Below are positions 17,049 to 26,592 of a DNA stretch of 64,000 bases, one piece after another. The notes beneath the pieces are model-generated. The model ran no database searches. It saw only the letters and a program-made list of their open reading frames with translations, and was not told where the DNA came from. Made by a program: the position numbers and the translations under genes. The number at the start of each line of letters is the position of its first letter. The first letter of the stretch is position 1. The stretch comes from Kribbella capetownensis (GTDB lineage Bacteria; Actinomycetota; Actinomycetes; Propionibacteriales; Kribbellaceae), in contig NZ_SJKD01000004.1 in the NCBI RefSeq assembly GCF_004331485.1, positions 186,001-250,000 on the forward strand, written 5' to 3'.

Positions 17049-19794
17049 CTCCGGACCACCCGAGGCTTTCCGTGTCCGGACCTGGATCTGTTGCCGGTGC
17101 CGGGTCGGCCAGTGAGATTCGGGACCGGAGGGCGAGCGCCTCGATGTCACGCTGCAGCGGCGTCGCGCCCATCTGGACAGCTGGACGGTACGCCGCGCGG
17201 AGCGACTCACTCAGGGTCGTGGCCGGCCGGCCTTCGCTGAGACCCGACTCCACGAAGCGGAACAGGGCGCGTGCTTGGCCCCAGACGTTCCCGGTCTCGC
17301 GGCACGCCGCTGCCGCGTCGAGCCATCGATCGGGCTGATCAGCTCCGGCCCGGCAGCGCTCCCGTTCGGCCTCGAACAGTGCTCTGTGCATCGTCGCAGC
17401 AGGGGTGCCGGTCGTGAACGGCTCGGTCGGCCAACCGGCCAGCACCTCGTCGAGGGTGGCGATCGCCTCGGTGACCCCGGCAGGATCCTGGTGGTCCCGT
17501 GCGGTCCGGGCGAGTTCGGCGGCGACCTCTGCGTAGGCGAAGAGAACCTCGTCACCCAGGTCGTCGGCCGCCTGGTCGCCGGTCGGTACGCAGCGCTTCA
17601 GCCAGTCGAGCGCTTCCCGGGGCTTGCCCTCGGCAAGCAACGTCGCCGCTCCACAGAGCCCGAAGCCCTCCTGGAGGCCGGGGAAGGTGCTGGGCACGAG
17701 TTCTTCGGCGCGCTCCAGATGCAGTGTCGCCTCCGCGACCTGACCCGACCTGACGGCGAGCAGGCTGGCCGCGAGCCGGACGCCGGCGCCGCTGATCCCA
17801 CCGCACCGTGCCGCCAGCGCCGTCCGGATCATCGCTCGTGCCTCGTCCCAGCGGCCGTTGTCCAGCAACCCGTCGGTCAGCATGAACGGCAGGAGATGGC
17901 AGAACTTGCCCGCACCGCCGTCGATCAGTCGCCGGTACGCCGTCAGACCTTCGGTCAGGAACTCGTCGTACCGGCTCAGCTCAGCCAAGGCGTTGAGCCG
18001 CCAGATCGTCGCGTCCTGCAGGTCGCGCAGGTTTCCGTGCGACAACGCGAGGTGCGCGGCTCGGGTGGCGTCGGTGAGCGCGTCCGGCGGACTCGTGACG
18101 CACGTCGCGGCCGCACGCTTGCAGAGTGCTCTCGTCAGGGCCTCGTCCGAGCCTGATCGCTCGGCGGCCGCGACTGCCTGGCGTGCATGCACGGCGCTCG
18201 CGGTCGGGTCGTCCCACACTTGCAACGCAGCCAGTTCGGCGAGCGCCATCGCGTGTTCGGGGCTGTCCGGATCCGACGAGCTGAGATCGACGGCGTCCTG
18301 CGCGTCGGTCAGGTCCGGCGTCGACGGCGAGCTGGCGCTCCAGCGTGCCGTCGATCTGCTGGTCAGGATCGCGGCGGCCAGGAGCGGCTCGGTACGCCGG
18401 TCGACCAAGTCCATCGCCTGGTCCAGCAAAGCACTGGCCGCGCCGGGTTCGCCGATCTTGGCGTAGGCCGAGCTGGCACGCCGCAGCAGTCGGATCCGGT
18501 CGTGCACGCTGCCGCGGATCGGGTCGGAGACCGACTCCCACAGATCGCAGGCACGGCGCAGATGGATCGCCTCCTCGGCCGGCGCACCCAGCCGACCCGA
18601 GTCGTCGGCAGCTTGCAGCGACCATCGGTAGGCATCGTCCGTCCGCCCGGCCAGGTGGCTGTGCGCGGCCAGGTCGGCCGCGTCCGCGTCGGGCGTGGCT
18701 TCGAGCACTCGCACGTACGTCGCATGCACCTTCCCGGCCGCGGTCTGCGGGACACCGTCGTACAGGATGTCGGCGATCAGTGGATGGCGGAACCATGGTG
18801 TCCCGTTGGTCGACTCGATCACGCCGTGGGTCTCGGCCTCGGTCAGGCAGTCGGTGACGTACTCGGGGTTGATGCCGTGCTCTCCGGCGACCCTGGTCAG
18901 GACAGCGAGTGGCACCGGTCGACCGGCGGCCGCGAGCAGCCGGGTGAGGTCCCTGGATTCCCGGGGCAGGCCGTGCCACTGGGCGAGCAGCGCATCCCGC
19001 AAGGCGTCGGGCACAGCGATGGGAGCGGCCTGCGGGTCCGGGAGATCGCGGACCAGCAGTTCGGTCAGGTACGGGTTGCCGTCGGACATCGCCTGCACCT
19101 GCGCGGCCAGTTCCAGATCCCGCGGATGCCGGGTCAGGCCGGCGATCTGATCCGCCGTCGACTCGAGGTCCAGCCGCTCCAGGTGGATCTCCTCGAACGA
19201 CGGCATCCGGCGCATGTCGGCCAGCCAGCCGTGCAGCGGGTGGCCTTCGGACCGCGCCTCGTCGCGGCAGGTGGCGATCAGCGCCAACGGCTGGTTCCGG
19301 AAGCCCGCGATCAGGTACGCCAGTACATCGAGCGACGCCGCGTCCGCCCATTGCAGATCGTCGACGACCACCACCGTGGGCCGGCGGTCGGCCAGCCGGC
19401 TGATGACGAGATCAACCAGCGGTACCAGTCGTCCGCCGGCGATCGCCGTACCGAAGCCGATCGAAGGGAGCAGTGCGGCGAGATCGTCGGCACCGGCGAG
19501 GACCTCGTCGCGCTCGGTCGGACCGGCGCTGTTCAGCCAGTCCTGAAGCACACCGGCGATGGGCGTATACGGAACCTCGGCGGCGGCGAAACGGACGCAA
19601 CTGCCCCAGGCTGTTCGCAACTGCGAGGCCTGGCAGGCCTCTCGGACCAGTCGCGTCTTGCCGACACCTGCCTCGCCGTGGACGAACAGCGCCCTGGGAC
19701 TTCCTTCGGCCGCACTCTGCAAGGCGCGGGCGAGCAACGCCTGCTCCCGGTCGCGGCCGGGGAGCGATCCATGGTCTCCGTCCGTTCCCCCCAT
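17026..19794 (-). CDS. STAND/MalT-like ATPase lacking the usual LuxR DNA-binding domain
   Basis: A 922-residue protein. An N-terminal AAA/NTPase module has Walker A GEAGVGKT (about residues 40-47) and Walker B VVVVDDLQWAD; the rest is a long helical, TPR-like region. These belong to the large LuxR/MalT (LAL) regulators, which normally end with a helix-turn-helix of about 60 residues. Here the chain ends after LALRSRISLADPAPATDP with a short unrelated tail, so no DNA-binding domain remains. It may act as an ATP-driven sensor or protein partner, or be 3'-truncated. ATG 19794 is used; an in-frame GTG lies at 19830. No ribosome site decides between them. Confidence 0.75.
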   Translation of the reverse strand: MGGTDGDHGSLPGRDREQALLARALQSAAEGSPRALFVHGEAGVGKTRLVREACQASQLRTAWGSCVRFAAAEVPYTPIAGVLQDWLNSAGPTERDEVLAGADDLAALLPSIGFGTAIAGGRLVPLVDLVISRLADRRPTVVVVDDLQWADAASLDVLAYLIAGFRNQPLALIATCRDEARSEGHPLHGWLADMRRMPSFEEIHLERLDLESTADQIAGLTRHPRDLELAAQVQAMSDGNPYLTELLVRDLPDPQAAPIAVPDALRDALLAQWHGLPRESRDLTRLLAAAGRPVPLAVLTRVAGEHGINPEYVTDCLTEAETHGVIESTNGTPWFRHPLIADILYDGVPQTAAGKVHATYVRVLEATPDADAADLAAHSHLAGRTDDAYRWSLQAADDSGRLGAPAEEAIHLRRACDLWESVSDPIRGSVHDRIRLLRRASSAYAKIGEPGAASALLDQAMDLVDRRTEPLLAAAILTSRSTARWSASSPSTPDLTDAQDAVDLSSSDPDSPEHAMALAELAALQVWDDPTASAVHARQAVAAAERSGSDEALTRALCKRAAATCVTSPPDALTDATRAAHLALSHGNLRDLQDATIWRLNALAELSRYDEFLTEGLTAYRRLIDGGAGKFCHLLPFMLTDGLLDNGRWDEARAMIRTALAARCGGISGAGVRLAASLLAVRSGQVAEATLHLERAEELVPSTFPGLQEGFGLCGAATLLAEGKPREALDWLKRCVPTGDQAADDLGDEVLFAYAEVAAELARTARDHQDPAGVTEAIATLDEVLAGWPTEPFTTGTPAATMHRALFEAERERCRAGADQPDRWLDAAAACRETGNVWGQARALFRFVESGLSEGRPATTLSESLRAAYRPAVQMGATPLQRDIEALALRSRISLADPAPATDPGPDTESLGWSGVSVPGRG

Positions 19795-19846
19795 GCGGTC
19801 AGTGTGCGCCCCAACGCAAGAGCCGACCACAACTTTGCATGGTGCG

Positions 19847-20503
19847 TCACTCCTTGCGGTCGGCGATGCCGCGGGTTGCGAGGAGGGCGGCAGCGAGGAT
19901 GGCTGCGCAGAGAACGGTCAGGAGAGTCAGCGGTACGGCGTCCTCGGTCGCCGTGTGGTCGTTGGACAGCAGGGTCATGATCGGTCGGATCGGGGAGACC
20001 CAGCGGATCAGCAGGACGACGAGGATCGCGGCGGCCGCGGTCAGAGTCGCGATGCCGATGCGGGGGATGACGAGGCGCGAGCAGAGCAGGCCGATCGCGG
20101 TGCCGATCATCGCGGCGGCCAGTTGGGCAACAGCGCCGACGGTCAGGTTGCCCGCGGTGATGACGTGCTCGCCGGTGACGATCGGGTAGATCAGGCCGAC
20201 CGCGATGAGCGGGATGCTCCAGGTGAGGACGACGGCGACCGTGATCGCGAGCACGCGCAGCGAATCGCCCATCATCACCAGGGTGATCTTGCGCTGGGTC
20301 GGGTCCTCGTGGTTGACGATGCTGACGGCCAGCCAGGTGCTGCAGATCAGCATGGCCAGCACACAGAACGCGTACGACGCCTGCAGCGGGCCGTTGTCCG
20401 AGGTCACGCCGACCGCGAGCGCGGCGAGGAAGATCAGGGTCGGCGGCAAGTAACGCTGGGAGAGCAGGACGCTGGCCAGGAGGTACCGGTAGAGGGCGCT
20501 CAC
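19847..20503 (-). CDS. ABC transporter membrane protein (ABC-2-like), unknown substrate
   Basis: A 218-residue protein with about six membrane helices and no other recognisable motif. Its GTG overlaps the stop of the upstream ABC ATPase gene by 4 bases (GTGA), so the two are translationally coupled and form a two-gene transporter. The ATPase type suggests export. The substrate is unknown. Confidence 0.7.
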   Translation of the reverse strand: MSALYRYLLASVLLSQRYLPPTLIFLAALAVGVTSDNGPLQASYAFCVLAMLICSTWLAVSIVNHEDPTQRKITLVMMGDSLRVLAITVAVVLTWSIPLIAVGLIYPIVTGEHVITAGNLTVGAVAQLAAAMIGTAIGLLCSRLVIPRIGIATLTAAAAILVVLLIRWVSPIRPIMTLLSNDHTATEDAVPLTLLTVLCAAILAAALLATRGIADRKE

Positions 20504-21321
20504 TCGGGCTTCACCTGCCGGACCGACACCACTGACCAGCCGTGATTGAGGGCCGTCAGCAACGCTGCGTCGTGGCTGCCGGTCGGCAGGACCAACGTGA
20601 CGCCGGCGTCGTGGTGTCGTACCTCGAGAACGTCCGGCTGATGCGACCAGTCGAGGTCGGCGCCGGGGATCAGTTCGATCTCCGTCAACTGGTGCGGTGT
20701 GGTCGTGGTGCGTTGGATCAGTTTGCCCTGATGGATCTCGCAGACCCTCGTGGCCGTTGACTTCACGACCTGGTCGGAGTGCTCGGTGAACGCGACCGCG
20801 CCGCCCTCGCGGGCCGTCTCGGTGAGCAACGCCCGGAGCGTTCCGTGGGCCGTGGTGTCCAAGCCGGACCACGGTTCATCGAGGACCAGCAGTTGCGGTG
20901 GTTCGAGGAGTGCTTGGGCGAGCGCGACCTTCTGCGCGTTGCCCTTGGAGAGTTTCCGCATCGGAGTGTCCGCGCCGCCGGTCAGTGCGAGCCTGTCCAG
21001 GAGTTCGCCGGACCGTTGCCGGGCAGCCCGAGCGCTCAAGCCTCGGATCCGTCCCATGTGCCGCAGGTAGGCCGATGCCGAGAGGCGGTCGTGCGAGGCG
21101 AAGACGTCGGGTACGTAGCTCACGATCTGCGCAGTGCGCCGTACTGTGCCGGTCGTCGGCCGGGACAGGCCGACCATCAGCTTCAGCACCGTCGACTTGC
21201 CGGAACCGTTGGCGCCGACGAGAGCCAGCAACTCACCCTCCTGCAGGTGCAGATCGACGTCGGTCAGAACCTCCCGTCGGCCGTACCGCTTGGAGACCTT
21301 CCTCAGCCGCGCTACCTCCAT
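20500..21321 (-). CDS. ABC transporter ATP-binding protein
   Basis: A 273-residue ATPase. Walker A is GANGSGKST (residues 36-44), the signature motif is the variant LSKGNAQKVALAQALL, and Walker B is LLVLDEPWSGLD followed by a switch histidine in FTEHSD. It drives the membrane partner encoded just downstream. The pattern fits ABC-2/CcmA-type exporters. Its first 89 bases overlap the 3' end of the MFS gene on the same strand. The C-terminal ~70 residues are a family-specific extension. Confidence 0.85.
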   Translation of the reverse strand: MEVARLRKVSKRYGRREVLTDVDLHLQEGELLALVGANGSGKSTVLKLMVGLSRPTTGTVRRTAQIVSYVPDVFASHDRLSASAYLRHMGRIRGLSARAARQRSGELLDRLALTGGADTPMRKLSKGNAQKVALAQALLEPPQLLVLDEPWSGLDTTAHGTLRALLTETAREGGAVAFTEHSDQVVKSTATRVCEIHQGKLIQRTTTTPHQLTEIELIPGADLDWSHQPDVLEVRHHDAGVTLVLPTGSHDAALLTALNHGWSVVSVRQVKPE

Positions 21322-22507
21322 GCGGCGAGACTATCCGGCCGCCGGTCCGCATCACCTTCGCCAGCGGGCGGGTGAGGACGAGCGAGACCAGCAACGACGC
21401 GGCCGCGAAGGCGGTGATCGAAGGTGCCGGCGCGGTGAGGTCTGCGAGTGTGCCGGCGAGGATCGCGAAGATCCCGAAGGCGGTCATCCGCAGTGCGGAC
21501 TCGAGGCCGAGCACCTGCCCCCTAAGGTCTGCCGGCGTGAGATCGACCAGCACCTCCTGTTGCGACAAGGACGCCGAATAGCCGCTACTGCCGACAGCGA
21601 CCAGAGCCGCGAGTACGCCGATCGGTAGGTCGAAAGCAAAGCCGAGGAACGGGACGGCGAGCAGATAGCGCAACCAACGACCGGCGGTACGACGACCGGA
21701 CGGGGTAAGGAAGCGGCCGACGACGAGATCGCCGGTCATCATCCCGGCGGCTCCCGCGGCCAGCAGCCAGCCTGCACGCGGACCGGCGTACGGAACGAAG
21801 AGTGCCTCGCAGCCGACGATCAGACCGTTTGGTAGCGACAGGGCGAGCAGGAGCGGGCGGGTCCTGGTCTGGCTGAGGAGACGGCGGTTGCCCCGCCAGG
21901 TCTCGCCGAGCCCAGTCCGGGCCCTGCGTCGCGGTGCGCGATCGCGGAGACCGAAGCGCAGAACCGGGATGCTCAGCGCCGAGCAGGCCGTCGCCATCCA
22001 CAGCACCGTCGCCGGGCTCAGTGCCTGCAGCAACAATCCGGCGATGCCGAAGCCGGCGATCTGCATCGCGCCGACGGACAGGTTCATCGCGGACCGGCCG
22101 AGGATGAACTGATCCTCGTCGACCACTTCGTTCAGCAGTCCCCAGCGGACGCCACCTCCGATCGAGAGTCCGTAGGCGACGAGGAGTGCGAGGAGAAGCC
22201 GCATCCCTGCGCTGAGATCGAGGGCGGCCTGCGTGGCGACTGCCGCCGTCGACAGCGTGGCGAGTGCTGTCAGGACTCGCCGCGGCCGTGCGGTGTCGGC
22301 GGCCGACATGAGGGTAGAGGCCCCGAGCACCTGGGCCAGCGACGGGCCGAACATCACCAGGGCCGCCAGCAACGCCGACCCGGTCGCGGCGTCGACCATC
22401 AGGGCGAGGGTGAGGCTGGTCATCGTCGACGACGCGTTGCCGAGGGCGCTGCTGAACCAGAGGTTGCGGAACTCGGCGTTCCTGAAGATCTCCCGGTAGG
22501 TGCTCAT
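21233..22507 (-). CDS. MFS transporter
   Basis: A 424-residue major facilitator protein with about twelve membrane helices, resembling the MdfA/enterobactin-exporter-like group that starts REIFRNAEFRNLWFSSALG. It is divergent from an ArsR-type regulator that probably controls it. The last ~40 residues are hydrophilic and low-complexity and overlap the start of the ABC ATPase gene by 89 bases, which is unusual. The natural end may be earlier, with this tail a read-through after a frameshift. Probably an efflux pump of unknown substrate. Confidence 0.8.
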   Translation of the reverse strand: MSTYREIFRNAEFRNLWFSSALGNASSTMTSLTLALMVDAATGSALLAALVMFGPSLAQVLGASTLMSAADTARPRRVLTALATLSTAAVATQAALDLSAGMRLLLALLVAYGLSIGGGVRWGLLNEVVDEDQFILGRSAMNLSVGAMQIAGFGIAGLLLQALSPATVLWMATACSALSIPVLRFGLRDRAPRRRARTGLGETWRGNRRLLSQTRTRPLLLALSLPNGLIVGCEALFVPYAGPRAGWLLAAGAAGMMTGDLVVGRFLTPSGRRTAGRWLRYLLAVPFLGFAFDLPIGVLAALVAVGSSGYSASLSQQEVLVDLTPADLRGQVLGLESALRMTAFGIFAILAGTLADLTAPAPSITAFAAASLLVSLVLTRPLAKVMRTGGRIVSPHGGSAAEEGLQAVRPTGGSDRRRSAPAGG

Positions 22508-22566
22508 GTCCGGAAGCTTCGACGGCAGCGCGTCCGCGGCCTACAGTTTCGGATGGAGGCGAAACC

Positions 22567-23559
22567 TTGTCCGAGTTCCTCGTCGACGCCGACACCCTGG
22601 CCCTGGCCAGGTTCGGGACGTCGCAGCTGACCGAGACCGTGTCCGCGCTGAAGCTGCTGGAGCGGCCGGTCGAGCCGTGGTTCCGGGCCTGGAAGGACGA
22701 GCACAAGGCCGCCTTCGAGGCTCAGTTGGCCGCCCGGCCGGTCTGGGCCGCGCTCGTCGAGAACGCCTTCGGCCGGAGTTGGGTCGCCGACTTCCTGACC
22801 GTGCCACCGCTCGAGCCGGACCAGGCGCTGGCCGACGAGCTCGAGTTGCTGACGGTCCTGGACGACGACCAGATCCGCGCGGACCTCAGCGTCGTACGGA
22901 CGCCGCTGCCCGAGATCCTGCTGACGTCGACAGGACTCGCGGACGCGGCGGCGGAGCTCCTGCGGTGGGTGTGGACGGAGACGGTCGAGCCGGACTGGCC
23001 GCGGCGGTTGCGGGTGCTGCAGGCCGACATCGTGTCGCGGACGTCGAGGCTCAGCGAGCAGGGATGGTCCGGCGTACTGCGTGGGCTCGGTCCGGATGTC
23101 CGCTGGCTGGGAGACGGGCGGATCCAGGTGAACCGATGGGACTACCCGACCACGGACGTGCGGGGTCGCGACCTGATGTTCATCGCGGCCCACAGCCCGG
23201 GCGTCAATGTCAGTTGGCGTAAGCCGGACCGGTTCGCGCTGACGTATCCGGTCACCGGGATCTTCGCCGGGACCGAGGCTCCGGCCGAGCCGTTGGTGCA
23301 GCTGCTCGGCCGTAACCGGGCCCGCATCCTGGTCGAGGCCGCGGAGCCGGTGAGTACGACGGTCCTCGTCGCGACCACCGGTCTCTCGCTGGCCACCGTC
23401 TCGGACCACCTGCGGGTGCTGACCGATGCGGGCCTTCTCGAACGTCGACGGTCCGGACGCTCGGTCTTGTACTGGCAGTCCGACACCGGTCGTCGCGTCG
23501 TACGACGACCGGCGCCGGTCAGCGGATTTCGATCGGGCAGGCGAGCGGGAGGTCGGTGA
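22567..23559 (+). CDS. ArsR-type winged-helix regulator with long N-terminal domain
   Basis: A 330-residue protein. The C-terminus is an ArsR-like winged helix (RILVEAAEPVSTTVLVATTG, LATVSDHLRVLTDAGLLERRRSGRSVLYW, about residues 255-310). The long N-terminal part has no assigned function and matches the layout of DUF5937-type ArsR proteins common in actinobacteria. TTG 22567 is chosen because GGAGG lies seven bases upstream. It is divergent from the MFS gene and likely represses it. Its end overlaps the convergent GH3 gene by 41 bases. Confidence 0.8.
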   Translation: MSEFLVDADTLALARFGTSQLTETVSALKLLERPVEPWFRAWKDEHKAAFEAQLAARPVWAALVENAFGRSWVADFLTVPPLEPDQALADELELLTVLDDDQIRADLSVVRTPLPEILLTSTGLADAAAELLRWVWTETVEPDWPRRLRVLQADIVSRTSRLSEQGWSGVLRGLGPDVRWLGDGRIQVNRWDYPTTDVRGRDLMFIAAHSPGVNVSWRKPDRFALTYPVTGIFAGTEAPAEPLVQLLGRNRARILVEAAEPVSTTVLVATTGLSLATVSDHLRVLTDAGLLERRRSGRSVLYWQSDTGRRVVRRPAPVSGFRSGRRAGGR

Positions 23560-25933
23560 CCGACGAGCCGGCGCGGAGGGTGAAGGTGCCGGGTTCGGTG
23601 GTCCAGCCGTTGTCCCAATGCTCGAAGGTGTGGTTGTGCAGCTGGACGGTGATCTCCCGAGCTTCGCCCGCGGCGAGACGTACGACGGCGAAGCCGGCCA
23701 GCCAGCGGGCCGGACGATCCACAGTGGTTGAAGGGCGTTCGGCGTACACCTGGACGACATGCTTGCCGGCGCGGTCGCCGGTGTTGCGGACGGTCAGCGC
23801 GACCGACGACGGATCGACCGCGCGCAGATCGGTGAGCTCCCAGGTCGTGTAGCCGAGGCCGTGGCCGAAGGCGAACGCCGGCCCAGTGCCGGCCGTCAGC
23901 CAGGCGCGGTACCCGATGTGGACGCCTTCGTCGTACCGGACGATCCCGTCGCGTGGTGTCACGTCGATGACCGGTACGTCGGCCTCTTCGCGCGGCCACG
24001 TGGTCGGCAGTCGCCCGCCGGGCTCCACGACGCCGAGCAGTACGTCGGCCAAGGCGTTGCCGTACTCCTGGCCACCGAAGTAGGTGACCAGGAGCGCGGC
24101 AACCTCGCCACGCCAGGGCAGCAGCACGGGCGAGCCTGCGTTGACGACCACGACCGTGCGCGGGTTGGCCGCGGCCACGGCCCGAACCAGGTCGTCCTGG
24201 TGGCCGGGAAGTGCGAGCGAACTGCGGTCGTAGCCCTCGGACTCGACCTTCGAGTTGGTCCCGACCACCACGACCGCGACCTCCGCCGCTGCGGCCGCCG
24301 CGACGGCCTCGTCGATCAGCGCCTGCGGGTTGGAGCGGTCCGGCTCGACGCCGACGGTGATGCTCATGGCGTTGCCCAGCTCACCGCCACGCTCGGGCAA
24401 CTCGAACTCCACCCGAACGTCGACCGCCTGACCGGCTGTCACCTCCAGCGGCGCCGAGATCGACGGCGGCGACAGCAGCGCCGCACCGAGATCGGTCCCC
24501 ACCGGTACGGCGACGTCCTCGCGGAGGAGCTTGCCATCGGCAAAGATCCGGCCGCGGCCGACGGACGCGAAGCCGAGCAGGACGGAGCCGGACCCGGCCG
24601 GGGTGTAGCTCGTGTGGAACTCGAAGATCTTCGTCCGGGCAACCGGTGCGTTGCCGCCGAGGTAGACGAGCGCGCTGGAGAGCCGGTCCTCGACGAACAA
24701 CTCGGCACCCTCGGCGTCCAGGAAGCGAACCCGTGCGCCCGGCTGCCCGGTCTCCGGATTGACCATCGTGGACAGCGGTAGCTCGGCGACACCTTCCTGC
24801 ACGACGGCGCCGACCGAGTAGGTGACCTCGGCATCCGGCAGCGCGGCCCGGAGCCCGTCCAGCGGCGAGACCACGGACGGCGGGATGACGGTCGCACTGC
24901 CGCCGCCCTGGGTGCGCGCGTCCCGCGCGTTGTGGCCGATCACCGCCACCTGCGAGACAGCGCTCCACGGCAACTCTCCAGCGTTCCGGAGGAGGACCGA
25001 ACCCTCGGCGGCCGCGGTCCGGGCGAACGCAACGCCGTCGACCTGCGGCACCTCGGCCGGCTTCTCGTATCCCTCCAGCGCGCCGACCCGGGCAGCGAGC
25101 GCGAGCAGCCGCAGTACCTTCCGATCGATCGCCTCTTCCTCGACCTCACCGGCCCGTACTGCGTCGACCAGCGCATCACCCCACGCGCCGACCGGTCCCG
25201 GCATCGCCAGATCCTGCGAGTACTTGGCGCTCTCGACGCTGCGTACGGCGGTCCAGTCGCTCACCACGACACCGTCGAAACCCCAATCGGTGTTGAGCGG
25301 TGTCTCCAGCAGGTCGTTCTCCGTAGCGGTGGCTCCGTTGATCGAGTTGTACGCGCTCATCACGAGCCACGCCTTCGACTCGGAGACCGCCTTCTCGAAC
25401 GCGAGCAGATAGACCTCGCGCAGCGCCCGCTCGCTCACCTCGACGTCGGCGGTGAAGCGGTCGGTTTCGAAGTCGTTGGCGACGTAGTGCTTCGGCGTCG
25501 CGCCGACACCCAGCTCCTGTACGCCGGCCACGTAGGCAGCGGCCAGGTCCGCAGTCAGCACCGGATCCTCGCTGAACGCCTCGAAGTGCCGGCCGCCGAG
25601 CGGGGAGCGATGCAGGTTGATCGTCGGACCCAGTACGACGTCCACGTCCTTGCGCCGTGCCTCGAGTGCCGACACTACGCCGTACCGGTGGGCGACCTCG
25701 ACGTCCCACGACGACGAGAGGGCGGTGGCCGACGGCAGGTTCAGCGACGGATCCCGCTCGTCCCACACGGGTCCGCGGACGCCGCTCGGCCCGTCGGACA
25801 GAACCATCGAGCGCAGGCCGATGCCGGGCAGCGGATGGGTCGACCAGAAGTCCTGTCCGGTCAGGACCCGGACCTTCTCCTCGAGCGTGAGGCGGCCGAG
25901 CAGTACGGCGAGATCGGCTGAGCTGGGGTTCAT
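23519..25933 (-). CDS. Glycoside hydrolase family 3 beta-glucosidase with PA14 insert
   Basis: The 804-residue enzyme has the GH3 barrel (GIGLRSMVLSDGPSGVRG; TPKHYVANDFETDRF), the nucleophile D226 in VVVSDWTAV, a PA14-like carbohydrate-binding insert at about residues 385-500 (FEFHTSYTPAGSGSVLLG), the C-terminal sandwich with VVGTNSKVESEGYDR, and a terminal fibronectin III-like domain. This is the classic bgl/KfBgl layout for beta-glucosidases acting on cello- or other gluco-oligosaccharides. There is no signal peptide, so it is cytoplasmic. It is divergent from a TetR gene across a short gap with an inverted repeat. Confidence 0.88.
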   Translation of the reverse strand: MNPSSADLAVLLGRLTLEEKVRVLTGQDFWSTHPLPGIGLRSMVLSDGPSGVRGPVWDERDPSLNLPSATALSSSWDVEVAHRYGVVSALEARRKDVDVVLGPTINLHRSPLGGRHFEAFSEDPVLTADLAAAYVAGVQELGVGATPKHYVANDFETDRFTADVEVSERALREVYLLAFEKAVSESKAWLVMSAYNSINGATATENDLLETPLNTDWGFDGVVVSDWTAVRSVESAKYSQDLAMPGPVGAWGDALVDAVRAGEVEEEAIDRKVLRLLALAARVGALEGYEKPAEVPQVDGVAFARTAAAEGSVLLRNAGELPWSAVSQVAVIGHNARDARTQGGGSATVIPPSVVSPLDGLRAALPDAEVTYSVGAVVQEGVAELPLSTMVNPETGQPGARVRFLDAEGAELFVEDRLSSALVYLGGNAPVARTKIFEFHTSYTPAGSGSVLLGFASVGRGRIFADGKLLREDVAVPVGTDLGAALLSPPSISAPLEVTAGQAVDVRVEFELPERGGELGNAMSITVGVEPDRSNPQALIDEAVAAAAAAEVAVVVVGTNSKVESEGYDRSSLALPGHQDDLVRAVAAANPRTVVVVNAGSPVLLPWRGEVAALLVTYFGGQEYGNALADVLLGVVEPGGRLPTTWPREEADVPVIDVTPRDGIVRYDEGVHIGYRAWLTAGTGPAFAFGHGLGYTTWELTDLRAVDPSSVALTVRNTGDRAGKHVVQVYAERPSTTVDRPARWLAGFAVVRLAAGEAREITVQLHNHTFEHWDNGWTTEPGTFTLRAGSSVTDLPLACPIEIR

Positions 25934-25951
25934 GCGACGACTGTACGCCCC

Positions 25952-25974
25952 AAAACCGAGTACCGCTAGGTTTT
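25952..25974. promoter_or_regulatory. Inverted repeat between GH3 and tetR genes
   Basis: AAAACC (25952-25957) and GGTTTT (25969-25974) form an inverted repeat with 11-nt spacing in the 68-bp gap between divergent genes. It is a plausible operator for the TetR at 26002. Confidence 0.4.
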
Positions 25975-26001
25975 CGTTCCGGGTCTCGGTAGCATGCCCG
26001 C

Positions 26002-26589
26002 ATGGCTGCCAGAGGTCCGTACGCGAAGGGGGTCGCGAAGCGGGAGGAGATCCTGACCGCGGCGCTCGAGGTGATCGCCCGGCAGGGCTATCGCAAGACC
26101 TCGACCAAGGAGCTCGCCGCCGCGGTCGGGCTGAGCGAGGCCGGTCTGCTGCACTACTTCGGCTCCAAGGAGAAGCTCTTCGACGCGGTACTGCGGGCCC
26201 GCGACGAGGCAGATGTCGACCGTTTCGACGAATCGGACCTGATCGACAAACTGACCGCGATCATTCGTCACAACAGCGACGTACCGGGGCTGGTCCAGCT
26301 CTATTCGACGTTCTCGGCCGAGGCCGGCGACCCACAGCACCCGTCGCACCCGTACTTCGTGGAGCGCTACGCACGGCTGCGCGAATCACTGGCCGACGCT
26401 GTCCGTGCCCGTCAGGCCGCCGGGACGTTCAGTCCGGCCGCGGACCCGGTGCTGATCGCGACCCTGCTGATCGCACTCTCCGACGGTCTCCAGGTCGAGT
26501 CGCAGTTCGGCCTGCCGGTCGAGCCCGCCGACCTCCTGACTCACGTCGTGGACCTGCTCGGCTCGGCTGGGGGAGCAGTGGATAGTTGA
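26002..26589 (+). CDS. TetR-family transcriptional regulator
   Basis: A 195-residue regulator with the DNA-binding segment KREEILTAALEVIARQGYRK, TSTKELAAAVGLSEAGLLHYF and a C-terminal ligand domain. Divergent from the GH3 gene and three bases upstream of a CPBP protease gene, with which it forms an operon. It may regulate the glucosidase, the protease-like gene or both. The ligand is unknown. Confidence 0.85.
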   Translation: MAARGPYAKGVAKREEILTAALEVIARQGYRKTSTKELAAAVGLSEAGLLHYFGSKEKLFDAVLRARDEADVDRFDESDLIDKLTAIIRHNSDVPGLVQLYSTFSAEAGDPQHPSHPYFVERYARLRESLADAVRARQAAGTFSPAADPVLIATLLIALSDGLQVESQFGLPVEPADLLTHVVDLLGSAGGAVDS

Positions 26590-26592
26590 GGC

